Assembly (NCBI GenBank): GCA_003427395.1
Contig: BFEA01000042.1
Span: 905,890 to 941,918, forward strand
DNA from: Chara braunii
Lineage: Eukaryota; Streptophyta; Charophyceae; Charales; Characeae
Reading direction: 5' to 3'
DNA: 36,029 nucleotides
The notes under the pieces were generated by a model. That model was not told the DNA's origin and ran no database searches. It saw only the letters and a program-made list of their open reading frames with translations. Below, one piece after another: positions 19,621 through 30,990 of this stretch. Position 1 is the stretch's first letter, and each line of letters opens with the position of its first letter. Position numbers and translations under genes: made by a program.

Positions 19621-20228
19621 ACAAGAAGACTCAATTAGGAAATTAGCTAATCTAGAATGCCAACCAGAAATCAAGGATCTGATAATATCAGAATCCTGAT
19701 CAGCAAAATTTTCTGATGATGAAATATGATGAGTACCTTGAGATGATCACAAAGATGATGGATAATGATGACGACGCTGATGATTATTTCTCTCCACCCC
19801 TCCCCTTTTTCCATCATCCCTCATTTCCTCTTCTCTTCTCCCCTCATTTCCTCTTCTCCTCTCGCTGCCTCCGCTGAGCCCAACCCCAGCCCCAACGAGA
19901 GAGAGAACCTTCCCATTCCCTTCTACCTTGAGGTAACCAGTTCCCCCAAAAGGTGTACCTCAAAACTAACACTCTAACCTAGTCTGCCTCCGCCAGGAGA
20001 TAATGCGCCCTCATACATATCTCCCAGCCCCATCCCAGGTCAACTCCCATCATTTGCGTCTACTCCCTGGAGGGCAATCACCTCCCACCTTGTGTTACCC
20101 TTGCGGAGTAGCGCTCTCTTCCCGACCAACCTACCTACCAACTAGACCATAGCCTATCTGGGGGATGGGAATATAACCACCAACGCAGAGATAACTACTG
20201 ATTGATGAAAAAATGAATAAAGAAGCCG

Positions 20229-20255
20229 TGATGATGATGATGATTCAGATTGGTA

Positions 20256-20291
<36 letters not shown>

Positions 20292-20367
20292 AAAGATTCA
20301 GATTGGTAGATGATGATGATGATGATGATGATGATGATNATGATGATGATAATGATGATGATGATGA
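20229..20367. repeat. (GAT)n microsatellite, duplicated with flank
   Basis: Three GAT arrays are separated by GATTCAGATTGGTAGATGAT, which occurs twice (about 20,242 and 20,294). One N lies at 20,339, so the length is uncertain. Confidence 0.9.
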
Positions 20368-21254
20368 AATAAAATTGAAAAAAATAATTAAGGAACGTTG
20401 AACTTGCGATGCCCTAATGGCAACGATGTGGAAGATTGACAACTCACTATTGCTGTAATGAAATAAGAAGATGACGATGATTACGATTTTTACAGAGAAG
20501 TCCGGATGATAATCATGGAGAAGATAAAAAGAAGATAAATAACATGGATGACAAATTAGAGAAGCCGATGATGATTACCACCGGTAACTAAATGAGAATT
20601 ACAGAAATGACAGAAATGACGGTGTCCCCGCTGAAATGACAATGATGAAAATCTCGATGCTCTTGATGGATAACCTGCACAAGACAAAAAACAAACGAAA
20701 GCACATATACAGGTTGATGACAACCTCCTAACCGCTCTCTTGATGATTCTCTCCCAGTAGCACTGTGATGATTCTTCAAGTAGGACCAACGTTCTCCGCA
20801 CTTTGGTCTCCATGGGCCTGACTCCACTTTCCTCCACGGACATCGACTTTCGTGAACTCGCATGAGCTCTCCAGCCTCTTTAAAGGTCTTGGCTATGGAG
20901 TACCTCATGTGAAAAACACAGGGAAAATGTTCAAACAGCAGCTGCCGCTACCATTCTCCCTTTTCCTTTGTGCCTCAGGCCAGATGCCACGTCAACCTGT
21001 GAAGTAGTAATGACCCAACGCCTCTAGATACCACGCGTGCGTCAAGCACTATCCCCCATCTAATTCACAACATCACATCACCCTCGCACCAGCGCCTCCC
21101 TCCCATCGGCTGCCAACACCGCGACACGTGTCAACTAGCATCTTACTAGTCACCCCAAGCTAGCGCCTTGCCAGCCGCAAGTCACCAGCGCCCCACCACT
21201 CACCTGTTGCCAGCGCCTCGCCCCCCGCCAGCAGCCAGCGCCTCGCCCGCCACC

Positions 21255-21271
21255 GATTTTGATTAAGGTCT
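21255..21271. repeat. Target-site duplication, right copy
   Basis: GATTTTGATTAAGGTCT, identical to 19,060-19,076. The sequence then resumes as GTATTCCAAGAG, the likely empty-site continuation. Confidence 0.9.
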
Positions 21272-22376
21272 GTATTCCAAGAGTTATGATTTACGAATTT
21301 ACTCAAAACACTACAGTAGCTAGTACATTTTTTTTTCCCCCCCTTTTTTACTTGCGGTGGCCCTGGGGGCCTCGCTCCTGATCCGCACTTGCACGAAAGA
21401 AAAGCATATGGCTTGTATGGTTACAGTTTCAAGGAGAAGATCCATTCTAGTTTTCCTCATTTGATGAGTAGTGGAGTGAAGCCCTGAAAATCACATGTCG
21501 AGTTAGTAAGTCAGTACTTTAGCAATTGGAGTCCGCATGTTCCCTAGTGCACGTGGGGCTGACTCGAAGGTACTGGCGTCGTCCACGTAACGGGCTGACG
21601 TAGCGAAGCGCTGAGCTGGCATAAGCAAGTGGCGATAACCGGAAAAGTTCCGTCGCATGAAGGTGTTCCCTGAATCCCGCGTAATCTCCATAGCTGCCTC
21701 TCATGATGAGTGGTAAACAAGCGAGGTGAATGACATATTGTCGTTTGGTGGTGGAGAACAACAGAGTGCGCCCCTGGGTGGCAGATACTGATTGGCATGG
21801 GGTGAACAGCGAAGGATCGAAGACTCTGGAGGAGGAAAGGCAAAGGCAGAAGAACGAATGATGAGAGAAGATAGGAAAAGGTGGAATCTACAAGATATGG
21901 AAGTAATATTCTAAGGAGAATTGGTGAAAACAAAATTTCGACGGCAACAAACATTGCAAGGAAGGAGGAGTTTGCGAAAGCAGTAGAGGAGAGGAGGGGG
22001 TGGTGAGGTGAAAATGGATGACAACACGACGAGCAGGGAAGGAAGTAGAGGCAACCAGTCTACAGGATACAGATATCGCATCCCACGCAGCACAGGAAGA
22101 TTGATAGGGGAAGACGATTTCGCAAAACCTATACAAATGGAGGAGAGGATAGACGACAGAACGACGCTGATCTGGTGGATGGTGACAAGAAAGAAGGCAG
22201 AGCGACACACATCGGGAGGGCGAGTGACAAGAAGGTCAGAAACGACATGTGATAAAAACCCTGCTTCTACCTCTATATCCCCCCTCAATTCAAAAGTCTT
22301 CTCCCCGGGATCCCTCGAGCCAAAAACCAAGACATAACCAAAACAAGTAAGAAGCGAACCTAACCAAACAATCAAG
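21272..22376. other. Flank of composite copy 1 and possible LINE 5' region
   Basis: No gene recognised. The minus-strand open frame at 21,911-22,645 overlaps LINE 5' repeats and reads as Leu/Ser-rich low-complexity protein; I do not accept it. Where the LINE begins in this interval is unresolved. Confidence 0.3.
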
Positions 22377-22609
22377 CGCAATAGAACATTGAAGATCCGC
22401 AGTAGGCCAAACAAAACCTTGATTCTCGTTGTAGTCTGGGTTGGGGCTATTGACAAAAATAAAAATAAATAGTTAAGGATCGGAGTCCCCCTGTCCAACA
22501 GCGGGAAACACAACAAATCACACAGATTCAACATAACGCACAGTTGATCATTAAAGATCCATAATAGATTGAACAGAACGTTCATTCTTGATTGAAGTCT
22601 GATTGGGTC
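22377..22609. repeat. Diverged direct repeats in the LINE 5' UTR
   Basis: CGCA...GA.CATT.AAGATCC..A.TAG followed by CTTGATT...GT.GTCTG(G/A)(G)TTGGG occurs at about 22,377-22,447 and 22,537-22,609, spaced about 160 bp. Such monomers are common in LINE promoters; here that role is inferred from position only. Confidence 0.45.
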
Positions 22610-22768
22610 TTGCCTTCTGTCAACAGTAGGAAATGGAGCTGACACACCGGAAGTCCAAGAGAGGGAGATCGCTCATTTTCTATCAGGGAGCTATGAGACA
22701 TATCTTGAATTGACAACTATCATCTGGCCCGTACGGGCGGTCAGTAGAAAGGAAAAAGAGACTCGCCC

Positions 22769-25700
22769 ATGCGATCCTCCCCCTTGAGGGACACTCACCT
22801 TCTCCCACCTGATCAAGTGACTGCGCAACCTCTGGGGTCTGCGGTGTCCCTGCCTCTGACAAACGGAGCAGAAAAACAATCCTTCGATTCGGGGATGACT
22901 GGCACACCGAGTATATCTATCACAACCCAACCTCCCCATGCACATAATGGGAAAGAAAGTGGGAATCAGGGAATAAAGGAGAAAAAACAAGAGGGTGTTG
23001 ATGTTGATGTGGAGAAGGAGACAGAGAAAATGGATGAAGAAATGTTGACAGAAGAGGAAAAAAAGGAGGAAGCGCAGACAAGCCACCAAGGAAGTAGGCA
23101 AATGTCTCAGGCACCAGAGGGGACAAAACCCACATGGGCACAACAAGTGAGGGGCACAATTCAGGAAAAAACTTTGACCATAAAGCGCTCCCCAACAAAC
23201 CCTCAACAAGGAACTGTGGAAGATATGAAAATCCCCCTCCGAAATCTGTCTGCAGCTCAGACATACCTCCTCACACTTTTTCTTCTTCCTGCGAAATACC
23301 AAGTGATCGATTAGGGAGGGAGAAAGATAATGATCAAAACCTATCCGATAGAAAAAAACCTTGAAACAAGAGATCAAACATATGTGAAGCATGTCAACAA
23401 TTGGTTGTTCTATGGGGCGGTTGCGCAAAAATCTGTCAATGAAAAGATAAGGTGGATCTGCAAACGTTTGGAGGAGATGAAGGGGATTCATGAGGCAATC
23501 CAAACGTTTTTCCTAATACAGACCATATCATCCACAACTTTCACAATCCTCAGCCTGTTTGTACAAGACAAACAAAGGATGGATGAGTGGAAGAAAATCC
23601 AATGGGGGAGGTCGGAGGTGCGTATTCTACCATGGCAACCTAAAAAGATAAGTCCAAAAGAAAAAAGAACAAATGATGAAGGATTGTTTATGGGTAGAAC
23701 TAAGGCATATCCCTGTTGAGATCCAGACCACGTTTATCAACGATCTAGATCAACACTACACCATAACAGATTTTATGGACCCACTCCCAACATACGTGGC
23801 AAAAAGAGATGACTATGTGATGCTGGCGTTGGACCTCCCCAAAGAACAACCCATTTCAATGGATGATATTGTGCCTTTCAAAATGGGAGGAAAGACATAC
23901 CAAATTCATACCGCTCACAAGTTCAGATCATCGTGTTTCAAGTGCAGGGCATATGGGCATCTGTGTATAGAATCAGCCTACCCACACCACCCGAACAAGA
24001 GAGGCCCAGTTGCCTCCAACGCGACCCCCGTAGACCCAACAAGTGGTATACTGTTGACCCAGGTCACAAGGGTTGGGTCTACCTGGAGGATCTGGATCAG
24101 AAGGGGCAGCCCAATGGATGAGTTTGGGAAGGAAGAGGGAACCCGTGTAGACACACAAGGTCGTCATAGGACTGGGCACCCTTGTTGGGCGCAATGGAGA
24201 ACACACCCGAGAGACGCCCGACTTAACCTCCCACAGAGCAAACACAATCGCCTGGAGGACAGTAACCATCTCCCCCCCAGACCCCCAAGCGCGACAAACA
24301 CTTGTGCAGGTGCAAAACGTGCAGCAACAACAAAAAATCCTTCAAAAAAGTATAAGCAGTCGTCTTGGGGCACGGTGCCAACTGCTTATCTTCCAACAGG
24401 ACGACTGTTGAGCACTCAGGGGGAGGGGAAAGACCTCATGGAGAGACGAGAAGGTAAAAGGAAGGAGTGAGAATCGAAACCTCCACTGGAAGTACAATCA
24501 GATCCAGTAGAGGACCCACTCATGGAAGCTTTCGGTCCATCCCCGATGGAGGTGGAACGCATACCCGAAACTCCCCTGCCCCCGAAGATCGAGATGGCGG
24601 AAGCGTCAGAGTTAGGGAAGGAACAGGCTGACCAACAACAAAAGGGGATAAAAGAAGCGTGCACCCAGGAGGAGTGGTTGAAGAAAGTAGTGGATTGGTT
24701 GATGGAAAATCTTCCAATGACATATAGAAGTCGGAATGAAGAATTTTGGGATGGAACCTACAAAGATCTAATCCCCCTCCTATAAAATAGTGCAAGCCTC
24801 AAAACAACCTTGGAAAATGGTCTGCCGAAAGGCTCTAATTGGAAGGAAGTCTGCCACAAAATTCTGCAAATTGTGGTTAACAAATTTCAGCCTGCGAACC
24901 CAGACTGCAGTGCCCGTACCTCTCTAGACCTCGTTATAATCCCTACACCTCAAGGGACAGAACACCCGACCCCAGTTTTCCCCCCACCCATGGAGGAGAC
25001 CCCGGTATGGAAGCAACCATAAAAAAAGCAACAGGAGCGGGGGTTCAGGAGAAGGCAGGGGCAAACATCAACATGATGGTTCAACATGAACAGGGCGGAA
25101 AAACCAATGGGAATGTAGAAGAACAAGGGGATGTTGGGAAGGTCATAACGAATAACCAGAAAAGGGGGAACTCTCAGGGCGATGTCGAGGACGATAGGAA
25201 AGAGATAGAGAGCCGAAAAGGAGATCACAACAAAGTGGGGCAAAAGATGAATGTGGAGACAGGGAACAACGGAATACAGGGGATGGAAGGAGGAAGGAAG
25301 GATGAAGGAAAAGGAAACAAAGAAAATAGAGTGGTGGAAGGGGTACAAATAAGGGAAGAGAAAAAAAGTAATGCAATAAAACTTGCAGAGGAGGAAGGTT
25401 TGTGCCTGACATTGGCTGCATGGAAACCTGAATCAACAACGGGTCAGGAACAACAGAAACAACAAAACACGCACTCCCCTTCCCCCTCGAAACTCCCGCA
25501 TGTGGACTTGACTAGCAGGCGACAAAAAATGCGCCACCTGCTAGAAAAAGAAGACGCCTTACAAGGACCACTAGACAAGGGCCTAGTCTTCTTGCTGGTC
25601 AGGTCCAACGGGAGGGCATGGGAATTCGGTCTTTTCACGCCACTAGGGGCAACACATGGTGAGATCACTGTTAAAAGGCGCTCGTCCCTCCTCCTTTCCT

Positions 25701-26035
25701 TCTCATCTTGGGGAGGTGGCTCCACCCTTCTTAAGTCAGATATTGCTCAACTGATTTTGGATCACCTCCCGCCAGGTGCTTCCTCCTCCCTTGTCGTCTC
25801 GTATGGCCATCAAAGATTAACAGACAAAAATATCTACATCCAATATGATCAAGGGAGGAATGTGGATCTTCGTTGGTTTAACCAGGACACGTTGACGAAA
25901 CTGCAACTGTTAAAAATTAAACCCAGTGACCTCTGGACTGAGGCAGAAGTCACCGCCCTCCTAACTAAACTAATTATAAACAAAACACTGCGAAGTGGGG
26001 GTCTGTTGACAACTGAATCGTGGATGCCCCTTTAA
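22769..26035 (+). pseudogene. LINE ORF1 (DUF4283-like, zinc-knuckle-like), interrupted
   Basis: Nucleic-acid-binding chaperone ORF of the LINE. The N-terminal acidic/basic stretch is followed by WLFYGAVAQKSVNEKIRWIC, FFLIQTIS, WKKIQWGRSEVRILPWQPK, then LWVELRHIPVEIQTTFIND and a region resembling DUF4283 of plant LINEs. Next comes CFKCRAYGHLCIES (from 23,933), a CCHC knuckle whose last Cys is Ser. A long Lys/Glu/Gln-rich linker follows. The C-terminal domain (about 25,480-26,030, containing GLVFLLVRSNGRAWEFGLF) matches nothing I know. Damage: TAG at 23,312, frameshift near 23,685, TGA at 24,468, TAA near 24,783, frameshift near 25,010. At nearly 1,090 codons it is long for an ORF1. Confidence 0.72.
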
Positions 26036-26074
26036 ACAGTCCCTGCAGTTTCACAAAGGTTAGAAAGGTTAGAA

Positions 26075-26740
26075 ATGAATGAGATTGACGTGATTAACGC
26101 ATTATATAACCGAGATAAACATTGGATGTTTTCTAAGAGGGCAACAAATCTTGATCTGCGGTCGCTAAATGTAAACGGGCTGGCCTCAGCAAAGCAACCC
26201 AAGCGGCAAGCGATAATCGAGCATCTCAAAGGAGTGGAAGGGAGTATTTGGCCTGATGTGGTATGCCTGTAAGAAACCCATCTCCTAGACAACCATGAGC
26301 ATTGTCACGTCCATAAGAAGATCGTCCATAAGGAGATCTGGACGCACCAAGCTTACAACGCCCATGCCCCAAAGCCAGGAAGTGTGGGGGTGACCATATG
26401 GTTGCCCCCGGAAACAAGGGTGAAACCGCTTAATTGGGCGACAGATCAGGAAGAAGGCAAATGGGTTTATTTGCCAGCAATATTGGAAATAGAGGTGGTA
26501 TGCATTCTAAATGTATATGCCCCAAATGAACCGGGGGAGTGCCAAATTTTCTTTGAAAATCTAAAGACCAAACTGCTAGGAAGTATTCCGATCATCTTGG
26601 CTGGAGAGTTCAACGCAGCCCTGGACCGATGGCTCGACACATGAAAAATTCCCTCGCCATGCCCAGCGTATGTGGAGAATCACGAAAGAATCATCATGGA
26701 TCTATCCCAATCACTTAACCTCATAGTGCAAGGTTCTCAT
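26075..26740 (+). pseudogene. LINE ORF2 N-terminus: AP-type endonuclease (first part)
   Basis: Nicks target DNA for target-primed reverse transcription. Motifs in order: LRSLNVNGLAS (N-terminal Asn motif), DVVCL-stop-ETHL (the usual QETHL with the Gln codon CAA now TAA, 26,270-26,272), GVTIWLPP, VVCILNVYAPN, and IILAGEFNAALD (normally GDFN; the Asp reads Glu). A second stop is at 26,642. The domain ends abruptly at the inversion breakpoint after LIVQGSH; its C-terminal part is at the far end of the inverted block. One frame throughout apart from the stops. Confidence 0.8.
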
Positions 26741-28168
26741 TGACCATAACTCTGGTTGTGGCGTTTTTATGTAGTGTTTTCACCCAACGCTTGAAACGAG
26801 GTCCAAAATTTAATTTTTCCAGGCAATTGTCTAGAAAGGTCCAGTCAACATGGTCATAGACTTTTTCAAAGTCAGTGAAAAGGATTGTCACATTGTGTTT
26901 AGACTTTCGTGCGAGTTTAATCATCTCATTGACTAGGAGGATATTATCCTGGATATTCATACCCTTTATGAATCCAGTTTGGTCAGGGTGAATAATATCC
27001 TTCATTGCCTTAGCAATGCAATTGACCAGTGTTTTTGCCATCATTTTGTATACTACTGTGAGGAGGGTGATGGGTCTATAGTTCCTAATTTTTGAACTTG
27101 CTTCTTTTTTGTACAGCAGTGTCAGAACCCCATGACCTACAAACTCTCCCATCTGACCCATCTCCAATAGTGTTCGGTAGTAGTCCATTAAGTCATGGGA
27201 GATGGTCCCTTACATCGATTCTCAAAATTCCTTTGGCATGCCGTCGATGCCCGGGGTCTTTTCCTCTTCCACGAGCATTAATGCAGTCCATATCTCCTCC
27301 TTCTTTAGGGGCATCTCCAAGAGTTATCTCTGCTGGTCTGTAAGTGATCGAGAGAGGGGACACAAAAAATCCTCAATTTCCGCTAGTCTCAGTGTTAGTC
27401 GTGTGTCCCCACGTTCAGATATGAAGAGGTCCTGATAGAAGTTCCTTGCTATTTTTTTACATTTTGCTGTTGAGGTATACAGAGGTCCTTGTTGTTGGTT
27501 AGGGTCTTCCAAGACCTCAATAATTGTTCGACCTACTTTTGTTCTAGGCTTCTAGCCATCGCAAAAGATCTCGCATCCATTGTTCCCTCCATTTTGTGTC
27601 GGTGGAGCTTACCGCGGATCCTGATTCCTTGCCATCAGTGCTTCATATGACCCAGGATCAGGGTTTTTAATGTTTGAATTTCATTGGTCAGTTTTGTTAG
27701 ATGGGTAGCGTCGCTCATGATGTCATCTTTTTGCTGTTGTAATTGTTGTAATTTATATTGTTGGTCAATTTCCTCTGCGTGGCGTTGTGCCGCCCGGAGT
27801 TTTAAGTATTCATTGCTCTTGCGGCCCATAAAAGATAGGTCATTGTTGAACCATGCTCTATCATCGTGGATCAGGTCTTTTTGTTTTTGCCAAAAGGACC
27901 AGACCTCTTTCAAGTAATTTTTAAAATGGTCTATGGTCAACATGGATGTGTTGAGTTTGTAAAAGCCCCGTCCTTGGTCCGGTTTCTTCTTGAAGGAGAA
28001 GATGGTAAGGCACATTGTGTGGTCCAGGCCCGGGTGAGGGCTACGGGGGAAGATTTCAGCCAATTGTAGAGCCCCTTGTAGCTCTTCTGATATCAAAATC
28101 AGATATATCCATGACTTGGATGCGCGTTCGGTTTGGTTCTTCGGTAACAAGTGAATTTGTGCCGTGTA
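26741..28168 (-). pseudogene. Inverted internal block of LINE ORF2 (endonuclease end, linker, RT fingers/palm)
   Basis: Read on minus from 28,168: YTAQIHLLPKNQTERASKSW, then ILISEELQ and GLDHTMCLTIF (end of endonuclease, His motif), a linker rich in Lys/Gln coiled coil, and PLYTSTAKCKKIARNFYQDL. After further shifts come VGHGVLTLLYKKE, SSKIRNYRPITLLTVVYKMM, HPDQTGFIKGMNIQDNIL, FTDFEKVYDHVDWTFL (RT motif A with Asp) and FKRWVKTLHKNATTRVMVN. Flipping the block restores both protein junctions: GSH to YTAQ on the left, and VMVN to GYLN on the right, sharing a 2-bp AT. So this is a clean inversion after insertion, not a second element. Confidence 0.82.
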
Positions 28169-28740
28169 GGGTATCTCAACCGAAATGAGTCTCTCGAAAG
28201 GTCCGTTCGTCAAGGAGACCCGATAACACTGTTTTTGTTTGCGATAGTAATGGAAGCCCTAGCGGCAAACTTAAGAACACATAAGGATATCAAGAGAATC
28301 CAAGTCGCTTCAATCCCGGAGGAAGCAATACCGGTATGCTTGTTGTTCGCTGATGACCTGACCCTGATGGTGGACGCGTCACACACGTCGATGACTGAAG
28401 TGCAACATATGATGGAAAAATTTTGCACACTCTCATACATGAGAGTCAACTGGGGGAACAAAACCCTGGGATGGTGGATTCACCATCAAGGAGTAAGGCT
28501 GCCGAAGAAGCCACGGGTTAAATGGGTACCCAATGAGGCCCCCATTCGAGTCCTTGGGATTTCACTAGTAGTAAATGGTAGACCATCAGTAAACGATGAA
28601 GAACTGCTCGAATCATCGTTGGAAAAATTGATACAATCACTTCATCGATGGGGCGCTCCTTGGTGATAAATAACGTGGTGCTTGCCTCTCTGTGGTACAA
28701 ATCGGCCAGCTGGGTACTATGGAAGGGCAAACACACTGCA
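28169..28740 (+). pseudogene. LINE ORF2 RT palm (motifs B and C)
   Basis: Continues the RT on the plus strand: GYLNRNESLERSVRQGDPIT (motif B region, RQGDP), CLLFADDLTLMVDASHTS (motif C, FADD, both Asp kept) and IRVLGISLVVNGRP (thumb edge). After a stop and shift near 28,664 it runs on as SLVINNVVLASLWYKSASWV. The ORF2 sequence is lost at about 28,720-28,740 and resumes at about 32,715. Confidence 0.8.
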
Positions 28741-29422
28741 AGATTTTTTGTCCTACGGACCCAAGAGCCAGAAGATTGGTATGATGAAGTGCCATATGAG
28801 TAAAGTGTTGTCCCACTCCTCAGATTCAAGAGGAGTGGGTCTGTTCTTGCTTTTGTTACGAAGGGAATTGAGGGGAAAAGGATTCCCTGGAAGGACATTC
28901 TTCAAAACTACTTACGAATTTTCGGAGGCCAACAACGATTGCCGAAAAGGGTGAACGCCAATTTTGTCGGAAGGGTTGCTGGAAGGTACTACAAGAAACT
29001 GGTTGAAGAATCGCCACTGCTGCAGAAGAGCTGCACAATTTCCCTTACTTCACGACAAAGTTGGGGATCCCGTATCAACTGATGTGACTTGACTCGGCAA
29101 GTGGATATCACATGTTCACTTCCTGTCGCACCATAACGTTTCTTCTTAAATCTTATGACCGCCACAACTACTTGTCTTTACCACTCACTGATGCGATCTC
29201 CATCTGCAGTCCTCCTCACCTTCCAACGGGTAAGCCTCTTGCAATTTTTTCTTTGAAACACGCTTACCATAGAATCATTTTCTACAATGGCGCGTTGCTC
29301 CCCAAAACTGCGTGTCTTGCCACTTGTGTCTCCTCCTTCTGACGATCCTATTCCCGCCAGGATGAATCGGTTGCATGTCATCATATCCTCGGTATGTTGA
29401 TCTATCGCTTTTTTTTCTTTCC

Positions 29423-29521
<99 letters not shown>

Positions 29522-29962
29522 CTCTATCTATCTCTCTATCTCTCTCTCACTCACTTTCCCCTCTCCGTTTTTCCTCCCTCGCTTCCTCAATCCAACTCTA
29601 GAGCGTTCTGAATACCATTTCCGTTGGTTGGTTCGACTACTTAAGGACAAGTCTTCGGCTGTTTAGGTAGCGCAATTTTTTCCCATGATGATGGTTGTGC
29701 CGGCGACACAACCGAAACATGTTGGGAGTTTTCACCGACACACTTCAGTTTTGACAAGTTTGATCTAATTAAAGCTTATTTGCGCTACCATGTTGTCTTT
29801 TTTCGTATCTAATTGACAGTTTTGACAAGTTTTATCTCTAGAGTATTCTCGTATGATCTTGACATTTGCGCCAAGCCTACTGAGTATCGATTCTGTAAAT
29901 AGACTTAGGCAATTGTGACTCTCATCATGCTCTCTAGATAAAACATCCCTTCGCTCATTGCA
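28741..29962. other. Unidentified insertion in LINE ORF2, left part
   Basis: Not recognisable as LINE. A plus frame at about 28,800-29,040 is protein-like (AFVTKGIEGKRIPWKDILQN, NANFVGRVAGRYYKKLVEE) but I cannot name it. From 29,100 short frames with GTAAGC and GTATGT donor-like words occur. Composite copy 2 is inserted at its right edge and the same insert seems to resume at 32,541. Confidence 0.35.
29425..29548. repeat. (CT)n-(CTAT)n compound microsatellite
   Basis: About 30 CT units pass into about nine CTAT units and back to CT-rich DNA. Confidence 0.97.
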
Positions 29963-29977
29963 ACGTCAGATAGCCGC
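29963..29977. repeat. Probable target-site duplication of composite copy 2, left
   Basis: ACGTCAGATAGCCGC, next to the A-rich tail (T-rich on plus). Its partner at 32,527-32,540 differs by one missing G. Confidence 0.65.
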
Positions 29978-30028
29978 ATTTTTTTATTTTTACTTTTTTA
30001 AAACAGATGCTCCAATTTATTTGTGAGA

Positions 30029-30061
30029 GCAACACGTGTTGGGAACCGGGCCCAGCGTTCC
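30029..30061 (-). promoter_or_regulatory. 33-bp 3' stem-loop core, composite copy 2
   Basis: Minus-strand GCTGGG-CCCGGTT-CCCAAC (one mismatch versus copy 1) and a shorter second stem TGCTC/GAGCA (plus 30,008-30,031) before the A-rich tail. Confidence 0.6.
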
Positions 30062-30321
30062 ATATCGAATGTACAGATCATTGAGAACATTTGAGATCAT
30101 TTGAGATACCAGGGTCATTACCCGGCTTCGGTTGAGAATATTATGTGAACATGATATGATTCAGAAAGCATGGGGAGGATCATGAATATCTAATGACCTA
30201 TTAAAGAACTACTCATGCAATAGGCTGCCACATAGGTCCTACAAATGCTCACAACCCTCAAGATTCCTAACAAACCCTTCTAAAACTTTCCAACACAGTC
30301 TTACTCCCTGCTGAGCTGTTC

Positions 30322-30990
30322 GAGGCCTCACGCCCCCACCTTGCTGGGTTACAGGGCAACACAACTCGCCCCAACTCCGACCAGCGTCGTCCTAGCAGCA
30401 ACCCTTGGCTGTCCCTTGGGATACCCACACCAAAGCATCCCCAGATCTCTCTATCAGGCCTCACGATCCTGCACCAGCAGGTTACAGGGCAACACCCCAA
30501 CATCGGCCAACATCGTTCTGGTGTCTAACAACCGCAAATCACTAAGTTTAACGACATCGAAACCGCCTAAGATGGGTTGCTAAGAGTTCCTAGAGTCCTA
30601 AGACAATCATAAGAACAACCGACTTTTTTTCCACTAGTCAGACTCTACCAAGTCACTATAATATATGTGTCAAAAAGCCTCCCAACCACGAATTAGATAG
30701 GTGAAACCTATTCAATCCACCTACGACCACCACCAGCATGGTTGTTTTCAGCACGAACTGAAGCTCTTCCGGGCCTCATGCTCCCATCAAGTTAGGTTAC
30801 AGAGTTGCACCACCTTGCTCCAACACCGGCCAACATTGCTCCAGTTACGACTCCCGACGACCACTGAGACTGCCCCCACAAACAGCCCCTCGGAGCTCTC
30901 TACCAGGCCTCACGCCCCCACTAAGCTAGGTCACAAAGCTGCGCCACCTGGCTCCGGCTCCGGCTCCGGCTCCGGCCAGCGTTGCTTCAG
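30322..30990. repeat. ~134-bp modules, four copies in composite copy 2
   Basis: Anchors at 30,346, 30,479, 30,794 and 30,928 (GGTTACAGGGC or GGT(T/C)ACA.AG), each preceded by GGCCTCA(C/T)GC.CCC. Spacing is 133-134 bp within pairs and 315 bp between pairs. The last copy contains a (CGGCTC)4 hexamer run at about 30,953-30,979. Confidence 0.65.

Larger units (their letters stand above)
19077..21254 (-). mobile_element. LINE-mobilised composite non-autonomous retrotransposon, copy 1
   Basis: 2,178 bp bounded by a perfect 17-bp target-site duplication, with the A-tail (T16 on plus, 19,077-19,092) on the left, so the element runs on the minus strand. From its 5' end (21,254) it has a GC-rich region with repeated GCGAGGCGCTGG-like words, a stretch with a possible acceptor TTTTTTGTCTTGTGCAG/G near 20,670, GAT microsatellites, a purine/pyrimidine-biased block, two ~135-bp modules, and a 3' tail with two stem-loops. 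There is no RT and no long ORF, so it must have been moved in trans. It resembles primate SVA in design (repeat-bearing, composite, A-tailed) but is unrelated in sequence. Confidence 0.75.

Noticed and set aside
21911-22645. 244-codon minus-strand open frame
   Set aside because: Leu/Ser/Phe-rich with no domain; it overlaps diverged direct repeats of the LINE 5' region and looks like chance openness opposite A/G-rich DNA.
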